Shown piece after piece: positions 21,127-31,005 of a stretch of 64,000 nucleotides of DNA (positions are counted from its first letter, which is position 1; each line of letters begins with the position of its first letter). The DNA is taken from positions 186,001 through 250,000 of the forward strand of contig NC_012966.1 of the NCBI RefSeq assembly GCF_000027005.1, in the 5' to 3' direction. The notes beneath the pieces were generated by a model. It worked only from the letters and a program-made list of their open reading frames with translations, was not told the origin of the DNA and did not search any database. The translations under genes and the position numbers were made by a program. This DNA comes from Komagataella phaffii GS115. Its lineage: Eukaryota; Ascomycota; Pichiomycetes; Pichiales; Pichiaceae.

Positions 21127-23034
21127 CTAACGGCGGTCAGTCTTACCGTTACCACGCTTACCTGCAATCAGGTGCTTAGGCAAACTAGCAGTATCAGCTC
21201 TGTCACCTTCACCCTTTCTAGTATGTCTGTTTCTCTCACGCAGATGCATCTTAGCTACTCTGTCAACCTTGGAACGAAGAGATCCATCGCTAACACCGTC
21301 ACTTCGTCTGTCTCTTTGGAGCAACATAGTGTGAGGACGTTTAGTATCAGCAGAAGCCTCTTTTCTGACAATCTCAGATCCACGGCTCTGCTGGGCACTG
21401 GCTCTCTTCACGCTTGCGTTCAAACCAGAAGTCTCGTGTCCCAATTTATACATGTGATCCTTCAAATTAGCAACAGAGTGGGTAACCTTAGTTCTAGGCA
21501 TGACAGATCTACTGTTGTTCTTCTTCATCTTGGCATCGTTGATCATCATCTTCTGTTTGTTGCGGATCCATCTGGCCTTTTCCTTGATGTCTTCGACTTC
21601 CTCATCCTCAATCTCCGAATCTGAGTCGTAGAATCCTTCCTTGGACAATTGCTCTTCTTCCTCTTCCAAAGCTTGCAATTTGGCAGCGATGTCAGGATCC
21701 AAGAAATCGTAAACGTTACGACCATCCAATATTTCTGGCATAATGTCATTCTTCCACTCGTCATCCTCCAACATGTACTTGTCTTTAAGGTTGATGTTGA
21801 ATACACCAGCACCTCCATTCTCAGCCTCAATGTCCCTGGCCAGCTTTCTACGGTTGGGGTCTTCGGGATCATATTTCTTAAGAGTCTTGACAGCGTCTGG
21901 AATGTATGCAGCACGGTCGACGTCGTCTCTGGCCTGTGGTTTAGCAACGTGGATCTTGTTAAGAACATTGGAGATACGGGATGATCCCTTCAGCTTCTGC
22001 TCAATTCTGGAAGTCAACAATTTTTCACAGGCAGAGTTTCTGACCTTCATAACGTTGTCCTCTTCGTAACAAGAGGTTTGCATAATCTCAACACCACTGA
22101 CTTTCTCAATACTGGACAGCAGCTCTCTTCTCTCAGGGTCTAGATCCTCAATACTGATGATATCCGTCTTGTTAACCACGACCAACACAGTCTTGTTGGC
22201 AAACAATGGCTTAATGGAGTGGAACAAACGCACTTGGGCTTCGACTGAAAACCCACACTGCTCTGAGAGATCCATGAAGTACAAAACACAGGATCTCAGA
22301 TGTGCAATGGCATAAATAGACTGCATTTCAATGTTGTTCATCTCTTCAGTGGGTCTGTCAAGAATACCAGGGGTATCAATTGCCTGGAATCGCAAATATT
22401 TGTAGTCGAAGTGTCCGACATACAATGACTTGGTGGTGAAGGCATAAGGTTGAACCTCGACATCAGCCTTGGTGATACAACGCAAGAAAGAGGACTTTCC
22501 GACGTTAGGATAACCACAGATCAATAGTGTTCTGGTGTTAGGGTCGATGGATGGAAGACGACCCAAATGCTGTCTAACTTGCTCCAGATAAACCATAGGA
22601 TCCTTCAATTTCTTCACGATAGTGGCCATTCTACCTAAGGCAGCTCTCTTCAACTGCTTACATTGGAACAGCGACTGACCAAACTTCAAAAGTCTGACAT
22701 AATCTCTGGCGACCTGTTCGATCATAGCCTTTGCCCTGGAAATGGCTGATAGAGACACTTTGTAATGGTTTTTCTCGTACAAGGTATCCATAAGATCTCT
22801 GTGGAAGGGATGAACATCGTCTATATTGGGGAAACCTTGCAGCAAGTCGGTGAACTTCTCGGCAAAACCTTCTGCTGTATATCTTACCTTTCTCATGTAG
22901 AAAGCTCTAATACGAGTGATAGCAAAACCTGGTCTGATCACCGTTGGGGTTTTTCTCTGTGTCCTGTTAAGAACAATGTCCAACATGTCATTTGACGTTG
23001 GCACTGTCGGAATATCCTTCCAAGTTAATTGCAT
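21127..23034 (-). CDS. NOG1: Nucleolar GTPase Nog1
   Basis: Nog1 is an essential Obg/TrmE-type GTPase of nucleolar and cytoplasmic pre-60S particles. The 635-residue length is typical (yeast 647). The N-terminal helical bundle starts MQLTWKDIPTVPTSNDMLDI. The G domain has G1 GYPNVGKSS (about residues 174-182), G3 DTPGILDRP and G4 NKTD. The C-terminal half has the NOGCT region (LARDIEAENGGAGVFN; DDEWKNDIMPEILDGRNVYDF), an acidic stretch and a long basic tail ending in KRGNGKTDRR that runs along the ribosome in known structures. ATG at 23034 begins the canonical N-terminus. It is divergent from the four-exon gene. Confidence 0.97.
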   Translation of the reverse strand: MQLTWKDIPTVPTSNDMLDIVLNRTQRKTPTVIRPGFAITRIRAFYMRKVRYTAEGFAEKFTDLLQGFPNIDDVHPFHRDLMDTLYEKNHYKVSLSAISRAKAMIEQVARDYVRLLKFGQSLFQCKQLKRAALGRMATIVKKLKDPMVYLEQVRQHLGRLPSIDPNTRTLLICGYPNVGKSSFLRCITKADVEVQPYAFTTKSLYVGHFDYKYLRFQAIDTPGILDRPTEEMNNIEMQSIYAIAHLRSCVLYFMDLSEQCGFSVEAQVRLFHSIKPLFANKTVLVVVNKTDIISIEDLDPERRELLSSIEKVSGVEIMQTSCYEEDNVMKVRNSACEKLLTSRIEQKLKGSSRISNVLNKIHVAKPQARDDVDRAAYIPDAVKTLKKYDPEDPNRRKLARDIEAENGGAGVFNINLKDKYMLEDDEWKNDIMPEILDGRNVYDFLDPDIAAKLQALEEEEEQLSKEGFYDSDSEIEDEEVEDIKEKARWIRNKQKMMINDAKMKKNNSRSVMPRTKVTHSVANLKDHMYKLGHETSGLNASVKRASAQQSRGSEIVRKEASADTKRPHTMLLQRDRRSDGVSDGSLRSKVDRVAKMHLRERNRHTRKGEGDRADTASLPKHLIAGKRGNGKTDRR

Positions 23035-23321
23035 GGTTACTGTGAATGAAGGAGAACACTAGAGAGAAGCCTAAGTTTTTTGCTCTAATTTTTTTTTTTC
23101 CTTAAAAAAAAATTTTCAGGGAAAAGAAAGAAAAAGAATTGATTACGTAAGGTTGGGAGATGAGATTGTAACGGTACAACAGAGAAGTGTTGCATGCATT
23201 TGACTGGAAGAGAAGCTGGGGTAGGGCAGGTCCTGTAGACACAAAGCCCCCGCAGCATGTTTGCGTATTAGCTTTGTGTAGTGGTCGGCCGGAAATTTAT
23301 CACCTGAACGAACAACTGAGA

Positions 23322-23993
23322 ATGACAGTTGAAGCGATGAACAAGACGGATCTAAAGTCAAACAGTGTAATCAGCACAGTCATCGAACAGGACGAGGACG
23401 ACTCAAGCCTGGCACCTTTGGCTATTGACGAAATCGCAGAAGGAATTGAGGTAATTGTAAGTGGATTAGATGTCTAGATAAACGTTATCTAACTGGTGAT
23501 AGACAATAGAGGAGGAGGCATCTTCCCCAGAGAGTAGCAAAGCAGAGGAAGATCAGAAACAAAATCCATTGAAAAGAGGAAACTCTAGATTCAAGCATTT
23601 TTATTTCAAAAGAGTATGTACTATTCCACAGTCTGTTGTCAATCCCTTCTAACACAATCGTTTAGGAGCACCAGAAGGAGAATCAACCGGTAGAGAAAGA
23701 GAAAGTACTTCGGGAGCCAAGCAGCAGACTCAGCTTACTTCGCAATCATAAGAATGTATGTGTAAAAGTTACTATGGTTCCTACGTTCCTACTAACAACC
23801 CCAGAAGCCAAAGGAAACCTCAGACGATGCCCAACTAAAGATTTTGATTACAAAACGACGACATTATCAGGCTAAGCGGTATCTTCAGCTAAAGAATAAT
23901 CATGGGGAGAAAGAACAGCCTGTAAAAGACCAGGTCAAGAAAGAGATAACCGCAGAAACTGAACCTCAATCGGAAAAGCCCCATAACCCATAA
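23322..23993 (+). CDS. Small four-exon gene of unknown function
   Basis: I infer a spliced gene here that has no long open frame. Exons: 23322-23456, 23503-23613, 23666-23755 and 23805-23993. Introns are 46, 52 and 49 nt, all in phase 0. The 5' sites are GTAAGT, GTATGT and GTATGT; branch points are ATCTAAC, TTCTAAC and TACTAAC; 3' sites are ATAG, TTAG and CCAG. A GTAATT at 23451 is an alternative first donor, also in phase. The joined product is 174 residues: an acidic N-terminus (IEQDEDDSSLAPLAIDEIAE), then basic segments (KRGNSRFKHFYFKR; ILITKRRHYQAKRYLQLK) and a K/E-rich tail ending in SEKPHNP. I do not recognise the family. Every exon stays open in the one frame set by splicing, which is strong evidence for a gene. 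It is convergent with RPL2. Confidence 0.78.
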
Positions 23994-24134
23994 CCAATTT
24001 GACCGGCAATTCTGGAATGCACAAAAGCTGGGACAGCTCACTAAATTGACTGTCTGGTTCACTCCTACTACTCACCTAAATAAATATTCTCGATACGGTT
24101 CTATTAGTACATGCTGTTTCGTTAGTTACATAGT

Positions 24135-24899
24135 TTAATCTTGGGTCTTTTGAGTACCACGCAACAAACCGGTTCTTCTGGCGGCAATCAAACCAACCTT
24201 TTGACCAGCAACAGCATTTCTGGAGATGGTGGAGGCCTTACCAATATGTTGATGGTTACCACCACCGTGAGGGTGGTCGACAGGGTTCATGGCAACACCT
24301 CTGGTTCTTGGCCAAGAGTTTCTCTTAACTCTGTACTTGTGGAAAGCTCTACCAGCCTTCAACAATGGCTTGTCGATTCTTCCTCCACCGGCAACAACAC
24401 CAATGACACCTCTGGAGTTGGAAGAAATGATCTTCTTAGCACCGGAAGGCAGCTTAACTCTGGTCTTGTTCTCCTCAACGTTGTGTCCAATGACAATAAC
24501 GTAGTTTCCGGAAGTTCTACCGATGGTACCCTTGTCACCTGGCTTGGCCTCAACATTGGAGATAATAGTACCTTCTGGAAGGGCTCCCAAAGGCAGGATG
24601 TTACCAACATTCAAAGAAGCATCCTTACCAGCATAGATGAATTGACCAGTGTACAAACCCTCATTGGCAATAAAAGTCTCCTCACGCAAACCCTTCTTGG
24701 TTGGGTCACGGAAGATAACCTTGGCCAAAGGAGCACCTCTACCAGGGTCGTGAATGATCTGCTTAACATATCCACGGATCTGTCCTTCACGTTCGGAAGA
24801 GTCCAAAGCTCTAAGCTTGGCAGCTCCCTTTCTCAGACGAGTGTGAGCGGTGAAGATGGAACCAGCACCCTTTCTTTGAGCACGAATAACTCTACCCAT
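24135..24899 (-). CDS. RPL2: 60S ribosomal protein uL2 (L2/L8)
   Basis: uL2 sits next to the peptidyl transferase centre and is needed for subunit joining. The 254-residue product has the exact length of yeast Rpl2. It starts [20 protein letters not shown] and contains [30 protein letters not shown], the universal [20 protein letters not shown] with the conserved histidines (about residues 200-219), and a basic C-terminus ending in RGTQKTQD. There is no intron. Codon use is strongly biased, as for ribosomal protein genes. A CACGTG and an AACCCTAG motif lie about 90-110 bp upstream of the start. Confidence 0.98.
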   Translation of the reverse strand: MGRVIRAQRKGAGSIFTAHTRLRKGAAKLRALDSSEREGQIRGYVKQIIHDPGRGAPLAKVIFRDPTKKGLREETFIANEGLYTGQFIYAGKDASLNVGNILPLGALPEGTIISNVEAKPGDKGTIGRTSGNYVIVIGHNVEENKTRVKLPSGAKKIISSNSRGVIGVVAGGGRIDKPLLKAGRAFHKYRVKRNSWPRTRGVAMNPVDHPHGGGNHQHIGKASTISRNAVAGQKVGLIAARRTGLLRGTQKTQD

Positions 24900-25366
24900 G
24901 TTGTGTTAATGTTTCTTGCTGTAAGAGGACTTGAAATTTTTTATTGGTTTTTTTTTTGGGGAGTATGAGGGTTCTTGTGTTCGCGGGTTAACCCTAGTGC
25001 TGGTCACGTGCCTTATTGGGCAAGCTGTGTGAGGTATCATAAGGTGGTAGTTGAAAGGTACCTTATGGAAGACTTCGTTAGGAAGGTGTCTGTATGATTA
25101 GAGTGGCGTAGGGTGAATGATTTAATTCTTCTTCGGTCTATTTTGAAGTGCCAGGGAGAGTTACATTATCGTATTATCAGACTTCCAACATCTTTACACT
25201 AATTTATATATTGAATTGATTATACTCCAGTATGTCATGACACTCTGAAATACTTCTTAATTATAACCTCCAAGGGGCTCAAAAGGTCCACTTTCAGAAA
25301 TAATCCATCTAATTGACTTCTAATTTGGATTTTGACCTATATACTAAAAATTTTTACCTATAAATA
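24900..25366. promoter_or_regulatory. RPL2 promoter region
   Basis: This 467-bp gap contains the RPL2 upstream region and the 3' flank of the MFS transporter gene. On the plus strand AACCCTAG (24990-24997) and CACGTG (25005-25010) lie 15 bp apart, 91-111 bp upstream of the RPL2 ATG. An A/T homopolymer tract (about 24948-24957) lies between them and the start. Tbf1 binds CCCTAA-type sites and Cbf1 binds CACGTG; in Candida albicans both mark ribosomal protein gene promoters. No coding frame of note. Confidence 0.6.
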
Positions 25367-27139
25367 CTAAAACTCGTCAGAGTTTGGAACATGTCTGTTG
25401 TTGGAAAACATACGTCCTACACGGGTGCCAGTAAAGCTTTGTAAAACTGACTGAAAGTCTCTGGATTCGTTCTTCTTAACACCCTTCAATGCAAATAAAG
25501 CAATAAAGAATAAAACGTTAAATAGAGCTAACAGAATAAATGGACCATGCATGAACCAGTCACCAAACCAACCTCCAAACTTATTAACAATTAAGACTCC
25601 AACACATCCAAATAATGAGTAGACACCAACTAATGATCCCTTGTTCTTGTAGTATTCTTGGTTGGAGGAAATGTTAGATAACATGGTCATTGAAATGATT
25701 ATGAACCCAATTTGTGAGACTCCTAACATTGTTGCGAACAGAAAGATGAGTGCTGAAGAATCTGGTGTCTTAATGAAGGTTACACCAACAGCACTTAACA
25801 GACTCAGAGTGTTCACAATCAAAAGTAAGTGAGCATGATTGTTGAATTTGTCAATGAGAACACCAAAAATAGGTGCAAATATAAGGGCAGCCATGTTTGA
25901 GATTCCAGTGAGAATAGAAGCCAGGATGTATGAGTCTGGACAGTGAACCTTGTCAGTGCTTTCAGTAGAACACTTTCCAGACTTGTAGAAGTAATGGTTA
26001 ATGTAAAATGGGATGAATACTGTAACCGTGATTGTGAGACATCTTGCCATGAAGCCACCAAGGAAAGCAAGTAGAATCATGGGATTTTGTACAGATAGTT
26101 GAAACCCGTACTTGATAGACTCCAGATAAGATTTGTGAGAGGAATGAGAGGTTCCCAAAAACAACTCGGCTTCTTCGACATCGTCGTCCAAGTCACTGTC
26201 AGCATCATGAATGTTCAAGTCATCAAACAGTTCATCAATATCGTCCTTGAATATTTTCTTTTTATCGTCCTTGTATAGAGAGAAAAACAGCAATACGGCA
26301 ACCAAAATGGCAATAATACCGACAACCAGATAGGATTTCTTCAATGCAACGCCGGCAGGATTTCTAGTACCAAACCATACTGGCATTCTTAAGAATACAG
26401 AAACAGAGAAAATGGCACCCAAACCGGATGCAATTCCCACCAAGGAAACTCTTTTTCCTTCACCTCCTTTGGATTTGTTGACCTCGTTCACTTGCTGCAC
26501 ATCATTAAGCTCGCCTTCGTCAATGATATCGCTATTCGTACCAGTGTATGCACGAGTCTCTCCGGTAGCCTCTAGACTCTCGGCTGCTTGCGATAAAGTG
26601 TCGTCCAATGTGCTCTGAGTTTCAGCATCCAATTGAATAGATTTTCCAAAGAAATTTTGGCTGAAAAATTCAGAAACCTTGAAATCAGAATTGTTCAGCT
26701 CGATCAGCATAACTGTGATGATACTCATGATGGAGGCACTTCCCACGGAGAAAACCAATCTCCAGAAAAGCATTCCGGGGTAAACAGTTTCATTGACGAA
26801 AACTGCATAGCCCATGAAACTTGCACCGACAATCAATAAACCTCCGAACTCTATAGGTCTGGAGCCGATTCTATCGCACAGGGCTCCAATAAAGGGGACC
26901 ACAATGATAGCCAGCAGCTCGTCAAAAAACCCTAAACTTCCCACATAGGCACCCACATTCTGGCCAATTCCCAAGACATCGGTGATGAAATAAGTCTGGG
27001 TGGAAGTCAAAAAGACTGCAAAGGAGATGTTAACGAAACAGGCCGACAGAAAGGCAACGAAGTTCAGTGAGGTGTAGTTGTCAATCTTCCGGGAAGACCT
27101 GGCGGCGTTCCGTGCGGCAATTGGAGACTCTTCTGACAT
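25367..27139 (-). CDS. Major facilitator transporter, YCR023C-like
   Basis: This 590-residue protein looks like a 12-segment MFS permease. Six hydrophobic segments lie in residues 26-170, with the loop 2-3 signature-like GALCDRIGSRPIEFGGLLI. A long acidic cytosolic loop (about 175-345; DDIDELFDDLNIHDADSDLDDDVEEAE) with one or two embedded hydrophobic stretches (about 225-290) splits the halves, and further membrane segments follow to about residue 560. The architecture and segments such as GVLIDKFNNHAHLLLIVNTL resemble S. cerevisiae YCR023C, a vacuolar-membrane MFS protein of unknown substrate. I cannot assign a substrate. ATG 27139 gives a short polar N-terminus before segment 1. It is divergent from SMC2. 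Confidence 0.85.
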   Translation of the reverse strand: MSEESPIAARNAARSSRKIDNYTSLNFVAFLSACFVNISFAVFLTSTQTYFITDVLGIGQNVGAYVGSLGFFDELLAIIVVPFIGALCDRIGSRPIEFGGLLIVGASFMGYAVFVNETVYPGMLFWRLVFSVGSASIMSIITVMLIELNNSDFKVSEFFSQNFFGKSIQLDAETQSTLDDTLSQAAESLEATGETRAYTGTNSDIIDEGELNDVQQVNEVNKSKGGEGKRVSLVGIASGLGAIFSVSVFLRMPVWFGTRNPAGVALKKSYLVVGIIAILVAVLLFFSLYKDDKKKIFKDDIDELFDDLNIHDADSDLDDDVEEAELFLGTSHSSHKSYLESIKYGFQLSVQNPMILLAFLGGFMARCLTITVTVFIPFYINHYFYKSGKCSTESTDKVHCPDSYILASILTGISNMAALIFAPIFGVLIDKFNNHAHLLLIVNTLSLLSAVGVTFIKTPDSSALIFLFATMLGVSQIGFIIISMTMLSNISSNQEYYKNKGSLVGVYSLFGCVGVLIVNKFGGWFGDWFMHGPFILLALFNVLFFIALFALKGVKKNESRDFQSVLQSFTGTRVGRMFSNNRHVPNSDEF

Positions 27140-27499
27140 TTTTCCTCAAAGCAAAGAAATTGAAAGAGGAGAAAAAAATTCAAAATTAGAAGGGTAAATA
27201 GAAAAGTTGGCCCCAGAAATTGGCCTGTTGCAGATGCCCGTGCGTTTTTCTTGTCCCCGATTTCTCCTTATCTGGAGCATCTAGTAATTTTTCCTGTTTG
27301 GTAGGATTATGTAATCTTTTGCGGTCGGTACATATGTCCCGGTTCTGTGCCCTGGACACACAGCTCATCTTCCGCCGCCTAACAATAATAAATACACGAA
27401 ACAAACAGAGTAAACATACACGATAAGGGTTTGATCTAGTGTGCTTTCTTTGAAACTCCGTCTTCTACCCCGTCCTCCTGAAGACGCTCTTCACTGCAA
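27140..27499. promoter_or_regulatory. Divergent promoter region MFS gene / SMC2
   Basis: This 360-bp spacer separates two divergent genes and should hold both promoters. I see no clear TATA box or coding frame beyond short chance frames. The SMC2-proximal 80 bp are pyrimidine-rich. Confidence 0.45.
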
Positions 27500-30400
27500 A
27501 TGAAGGTAGAGGAGTTGATTATTGACGGGTTCAAGTCTTACGCCACAAGAACGGTTATTTCTGGGTGGGACTCGCAGTTCAATGCGATCACTGGGCTGAA
27601 TGGGTCCGGTAAATCGAACATTTTGGACGCCATTTGCTTTGTTTTGGGTATATCAAGTATGACCACGGTGAGAGCGTCCAATTTGCAGGATCTGATCTAC
27701 AAAAGGGGTCAGGCCGGTGTGACAAAAGCAAGCGTGACTATAGTGTTTGACAACTCTGACACTGACAAATCTCCAATTGGGTTCGAGAAGCTCCCCAGTA
27801 TCAGTGTGACCAGGCAGATCGTGCTGGGAGGCACTTCCAAATACCTTATCAATGGTCACAGAGCACAGCAGCAAACTGTATTGCAACTTTTTCAAAGCGT
27901 TCAGCTGAACATCAATAACCCCAATTTCTTGATTATGCAGGGTAAGATTACCAAGGTGTTGAATATGAAGCCAACAGAGATTCTTTCGCTCATTGAAGAG
28001 GCAGCTGGAACCAAAATGTATGAAGATCGTAGAGAAAAGGCGGAGAAAACCATGTCCAAGAAGGATGTCAAGCTACGAGAGATTCGATCTCTTTTGGAGG
28101 AGGAAATTACCCCAAAGCTTGATAAATTGGCCAATGAAAGAAGAGTTTTCCTGGAATTTCAGCAAATTCAAACAGATCTGGAGAAATTGACGCGGGTAGT
28201 TGCTGCTCACGATTATAAAGACTCTTCAAAGAAATACGATCATCAACGCAGACTCCTCGATAAGCAAAAAGGTTTATTGGGAGAGCTGGAGTCAAGTATT
28301 GAACAATTGGAGAAAGAATCAAAGTCCATCCACGAAGAAATAAATCGCATCAAAGAAAAGAGAAAAACCGAGCTCTCCAACAATGCATCTGTAAAAGAAT
28401 TGGAAAAACAGGAAACTATCATCTCCAATGAGTTGGCTCGGTTGGTAACGTCACATCAGATAAAGCTAGATACTATAAAATCAACGAACTCGTTGAAACA
28501 AAAGCACAAATCGCAAATCAAGCAGATGGAAACGACAATTGAAAAGTTGAAAGAAAAAACTACATTACTTGAAAAAGAATACCAAAATTCCAAAGACTCG
28601 TTAACGAAACTGAAGCAAAACCACTCAAAGAGGGAGGATTTGCTTTCTTCATTATCTACAGGAATATCGTCACAAGGTATTTCGACTACTGGATACGCTT
28701 CCCAGTTACGAGACGCAAAGAAGAAACACTCTGATGCTTTACTGTCTCAAGAGCAGCTAAACATGCAGTCCTTACACCTACAAAAGGAAATTGAAACTGA
28801 AAAAACCGCAGTTCTTGAAGCAGAAAAAGAAAACAAAGTTTTGACGGATGAATTAGAACGTAAGGGGCAAGAGTACTGTACAATAACTCAAAAATTAAAT
28901 GAGCTGGGATTTCATCCCTCTAATATAACCAATCTTCAACAGCAGAAGAGCAAAATTGAACAGCAAATATATAAAGCTACAAATGAGTTGGAAAACTCTA
29001 AACGAAGAGTAGCTAACTTAGATTTCCATTTTGCCAATCCATCCCCACAATTTGACCGAAGATCTGTCAAGGGCACTGTTGCTCAGTTATTCACTGTTGA
29101 CGAAAAGAATATGAAATCTGTGTCTGCACTTGAAGTATGTGCGGGTGGTAAACTCTATAATGTTGTTGTTGATACTCAAGAAACTGCCAGTCAACTTTTG
29201 AAGGGGGGGCAGCTAAAGAAGCGAGTAACTTTCATTCCGTTAAACAAGATTTCTGCATACTGCATTGATCCACGAAAAGTTCAGCAAGCCAAAGAACTCT
29301 GTCCTGGAAAAGTTGAACTAGCATTGAATCTCATTACGTATGACAAAGATGTAGAGGCGGCAATGAAGTTTACGTTTGGTGGGCGTCTTGTTTGTGACGA
29401 TGCCGATACTGCAAAAAAATTACATTTCATCCCCAAATAAGGGCAAGAACAGTGACGTTGAATGGTGATACTTATGATCCTGAGGGCACATTAACAGGTG
29501 GTTCAAGAAACAACGTCGGTGTGATGTTGACCACTGTACAAAAATGCAAAAACATTGAGAGAGAAATTGCTAACATGAAGAAAGAGCTTTTAGAAATGAA
29601 TGAGAAACAGAAACAACAACAGGGGATTGTGAAGCAGACGGAGTCTTTACAACAGAAAGCAAACAAGTTGAAACATGAGATATCATTAGGTAAAAAGAAC
29701 CAAGAGTCTCATCACTCCACCATAACGATACGGAAAAATGCACAGAATATTAGTCAGCTGGAAGAAATAAACGAAAAGTTGAACAACCAAAACACTATAG
29801 TTTTAAAATTGACGGAAGAAATTGCTCAAATTGAAAAGGATATCCAAGAATTTGGCTCTGATAAATCTTCGAAGTTGAAACAATTAGCAGATGAGGTAAA
29901 ATCTCTAGCATCCCAGATACCAAAAGCTGAAGAGACCATGAACTTAAAGTATTCAGACTATCAACAGTCTTTGCTTGATTTAGAGAAAATGAAAGGTGAC
30001 CTTGATGATCTGAATTCTGGTGTTCAGGAGAAAGACGTTTCTCAGTTGAATGCTGAATGCGATGAAATAAAACAGCAAATGACGAATCAAGAACAAGAAC
30101 TTGATAAAGTAAGAGGCAAGTTAGAGGATGAAAGGCAAAAGCTTCTGAATCTCAATGATGAGTTAGATGATCTCAATAACGAATTGAGCACCAAGCACAA
30201 GCTTATAAATGAGAATAAACTGGAGACCCAGAAGTTATCCCATGAAATTGAAAAGGTCAAGTCCGTCTGCAAGGCATATAAACAAACGGTTGAAAACTTG
30301 ATTAAAGAAAATGAGTGGGTTTCGGACTCCAATATCGTGGAAAAGTTAATTGAAGAGAATCCTAGTATTAATGTTCATGAATGCTACGAACGAATAGATC

Positions 30401-31005
30401 AGCTAAAGGGTGTATTTCAGGGTATGAAACGGAAAGTGAATTCAAACATTATGTCTATTATTGAAAACGTGGAAAAGAAAGAGGGATCTTTGAAGCAGAT
30501 GATTCGAACTATCGAAAAAGATAAAGCCAAAATCGAAGAGACGATCAACAAGTTGAATGAATATAAAAAAATCACACTGATTGAAACTTGGAAGAAAGTG
30601 TCAGAGGATTTTGGAAACATCTTCAGAGATCTATTGCCCAATTCTTTTGCTAAACTGGTGCCACCCGAGAACAAAGATGTTACAGATGGATTAGAAGTTA
30701 AGGTTATGCTGGGTAAGGTGTGGAAGGAGTCATTAGTGGAACTCTCTGGAGGTCAAAGGTCGTTGATTGCATTATCATTAATTTTGGCATTGTTGCAATT
30801 TAAACCAGCTCCAATGTACATTCTCGATGAAGTGGACGCAGCTTTGGATCTAAGTCACACTCAAAATATTGGACATTTAATCAAAACAAGGTTTAAAGGC
30901 TCGCAGTTCATTGTTGTATCTTTGAAAGAAGGAATGTTCACCAATGCCAACAGAGTGTTTAGAACAAGATTTCAAGATGGTACTTCAGTAGTTAGCGCCA
31001 CCTAG
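27500..31005 (+). CDS. SMC2: Smc2, condensin ATPase (one frame break)
   Basis: Smc2 pairs with Smc4 in condensin and drives mitotic chromosome compaction. Walker A is GLNGSGKSN (residues 32-40). A first coiled coil follows to about residue 500, then the hinge (SVKGTVAQLFTVDEK through GGRLVCDDADTAKKLHF), a second coil, the ABC signature LVELSGGQRSLIALSL and Walker B PMYILDEVDAALD, ending FRTRFQDGTSVVSAT. The frame breaks at the CCCCAAATAA (29432-29441): a TAA stop appears, and one missing base (for example one more A in the AAA) restores PKIRARTVTLNGDTYDPEGT, the exact family sequence. Restored length is 1168 residues (yeast 1170). Smc2 is essential, so this is very likely a sequence error. 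The last 21 bp overlap the convergent permease gene. Confidence 0.96.

Noticed and set aside
24141..24968. Long plus-strand frame of 275 codons antisense to RPL2
   Set aside because: It is the mirror of a strongly codon-biased ribosomal protein gene; its S/T/L-rich product has no homologue that I know and arises from avoided codons on the other strand.
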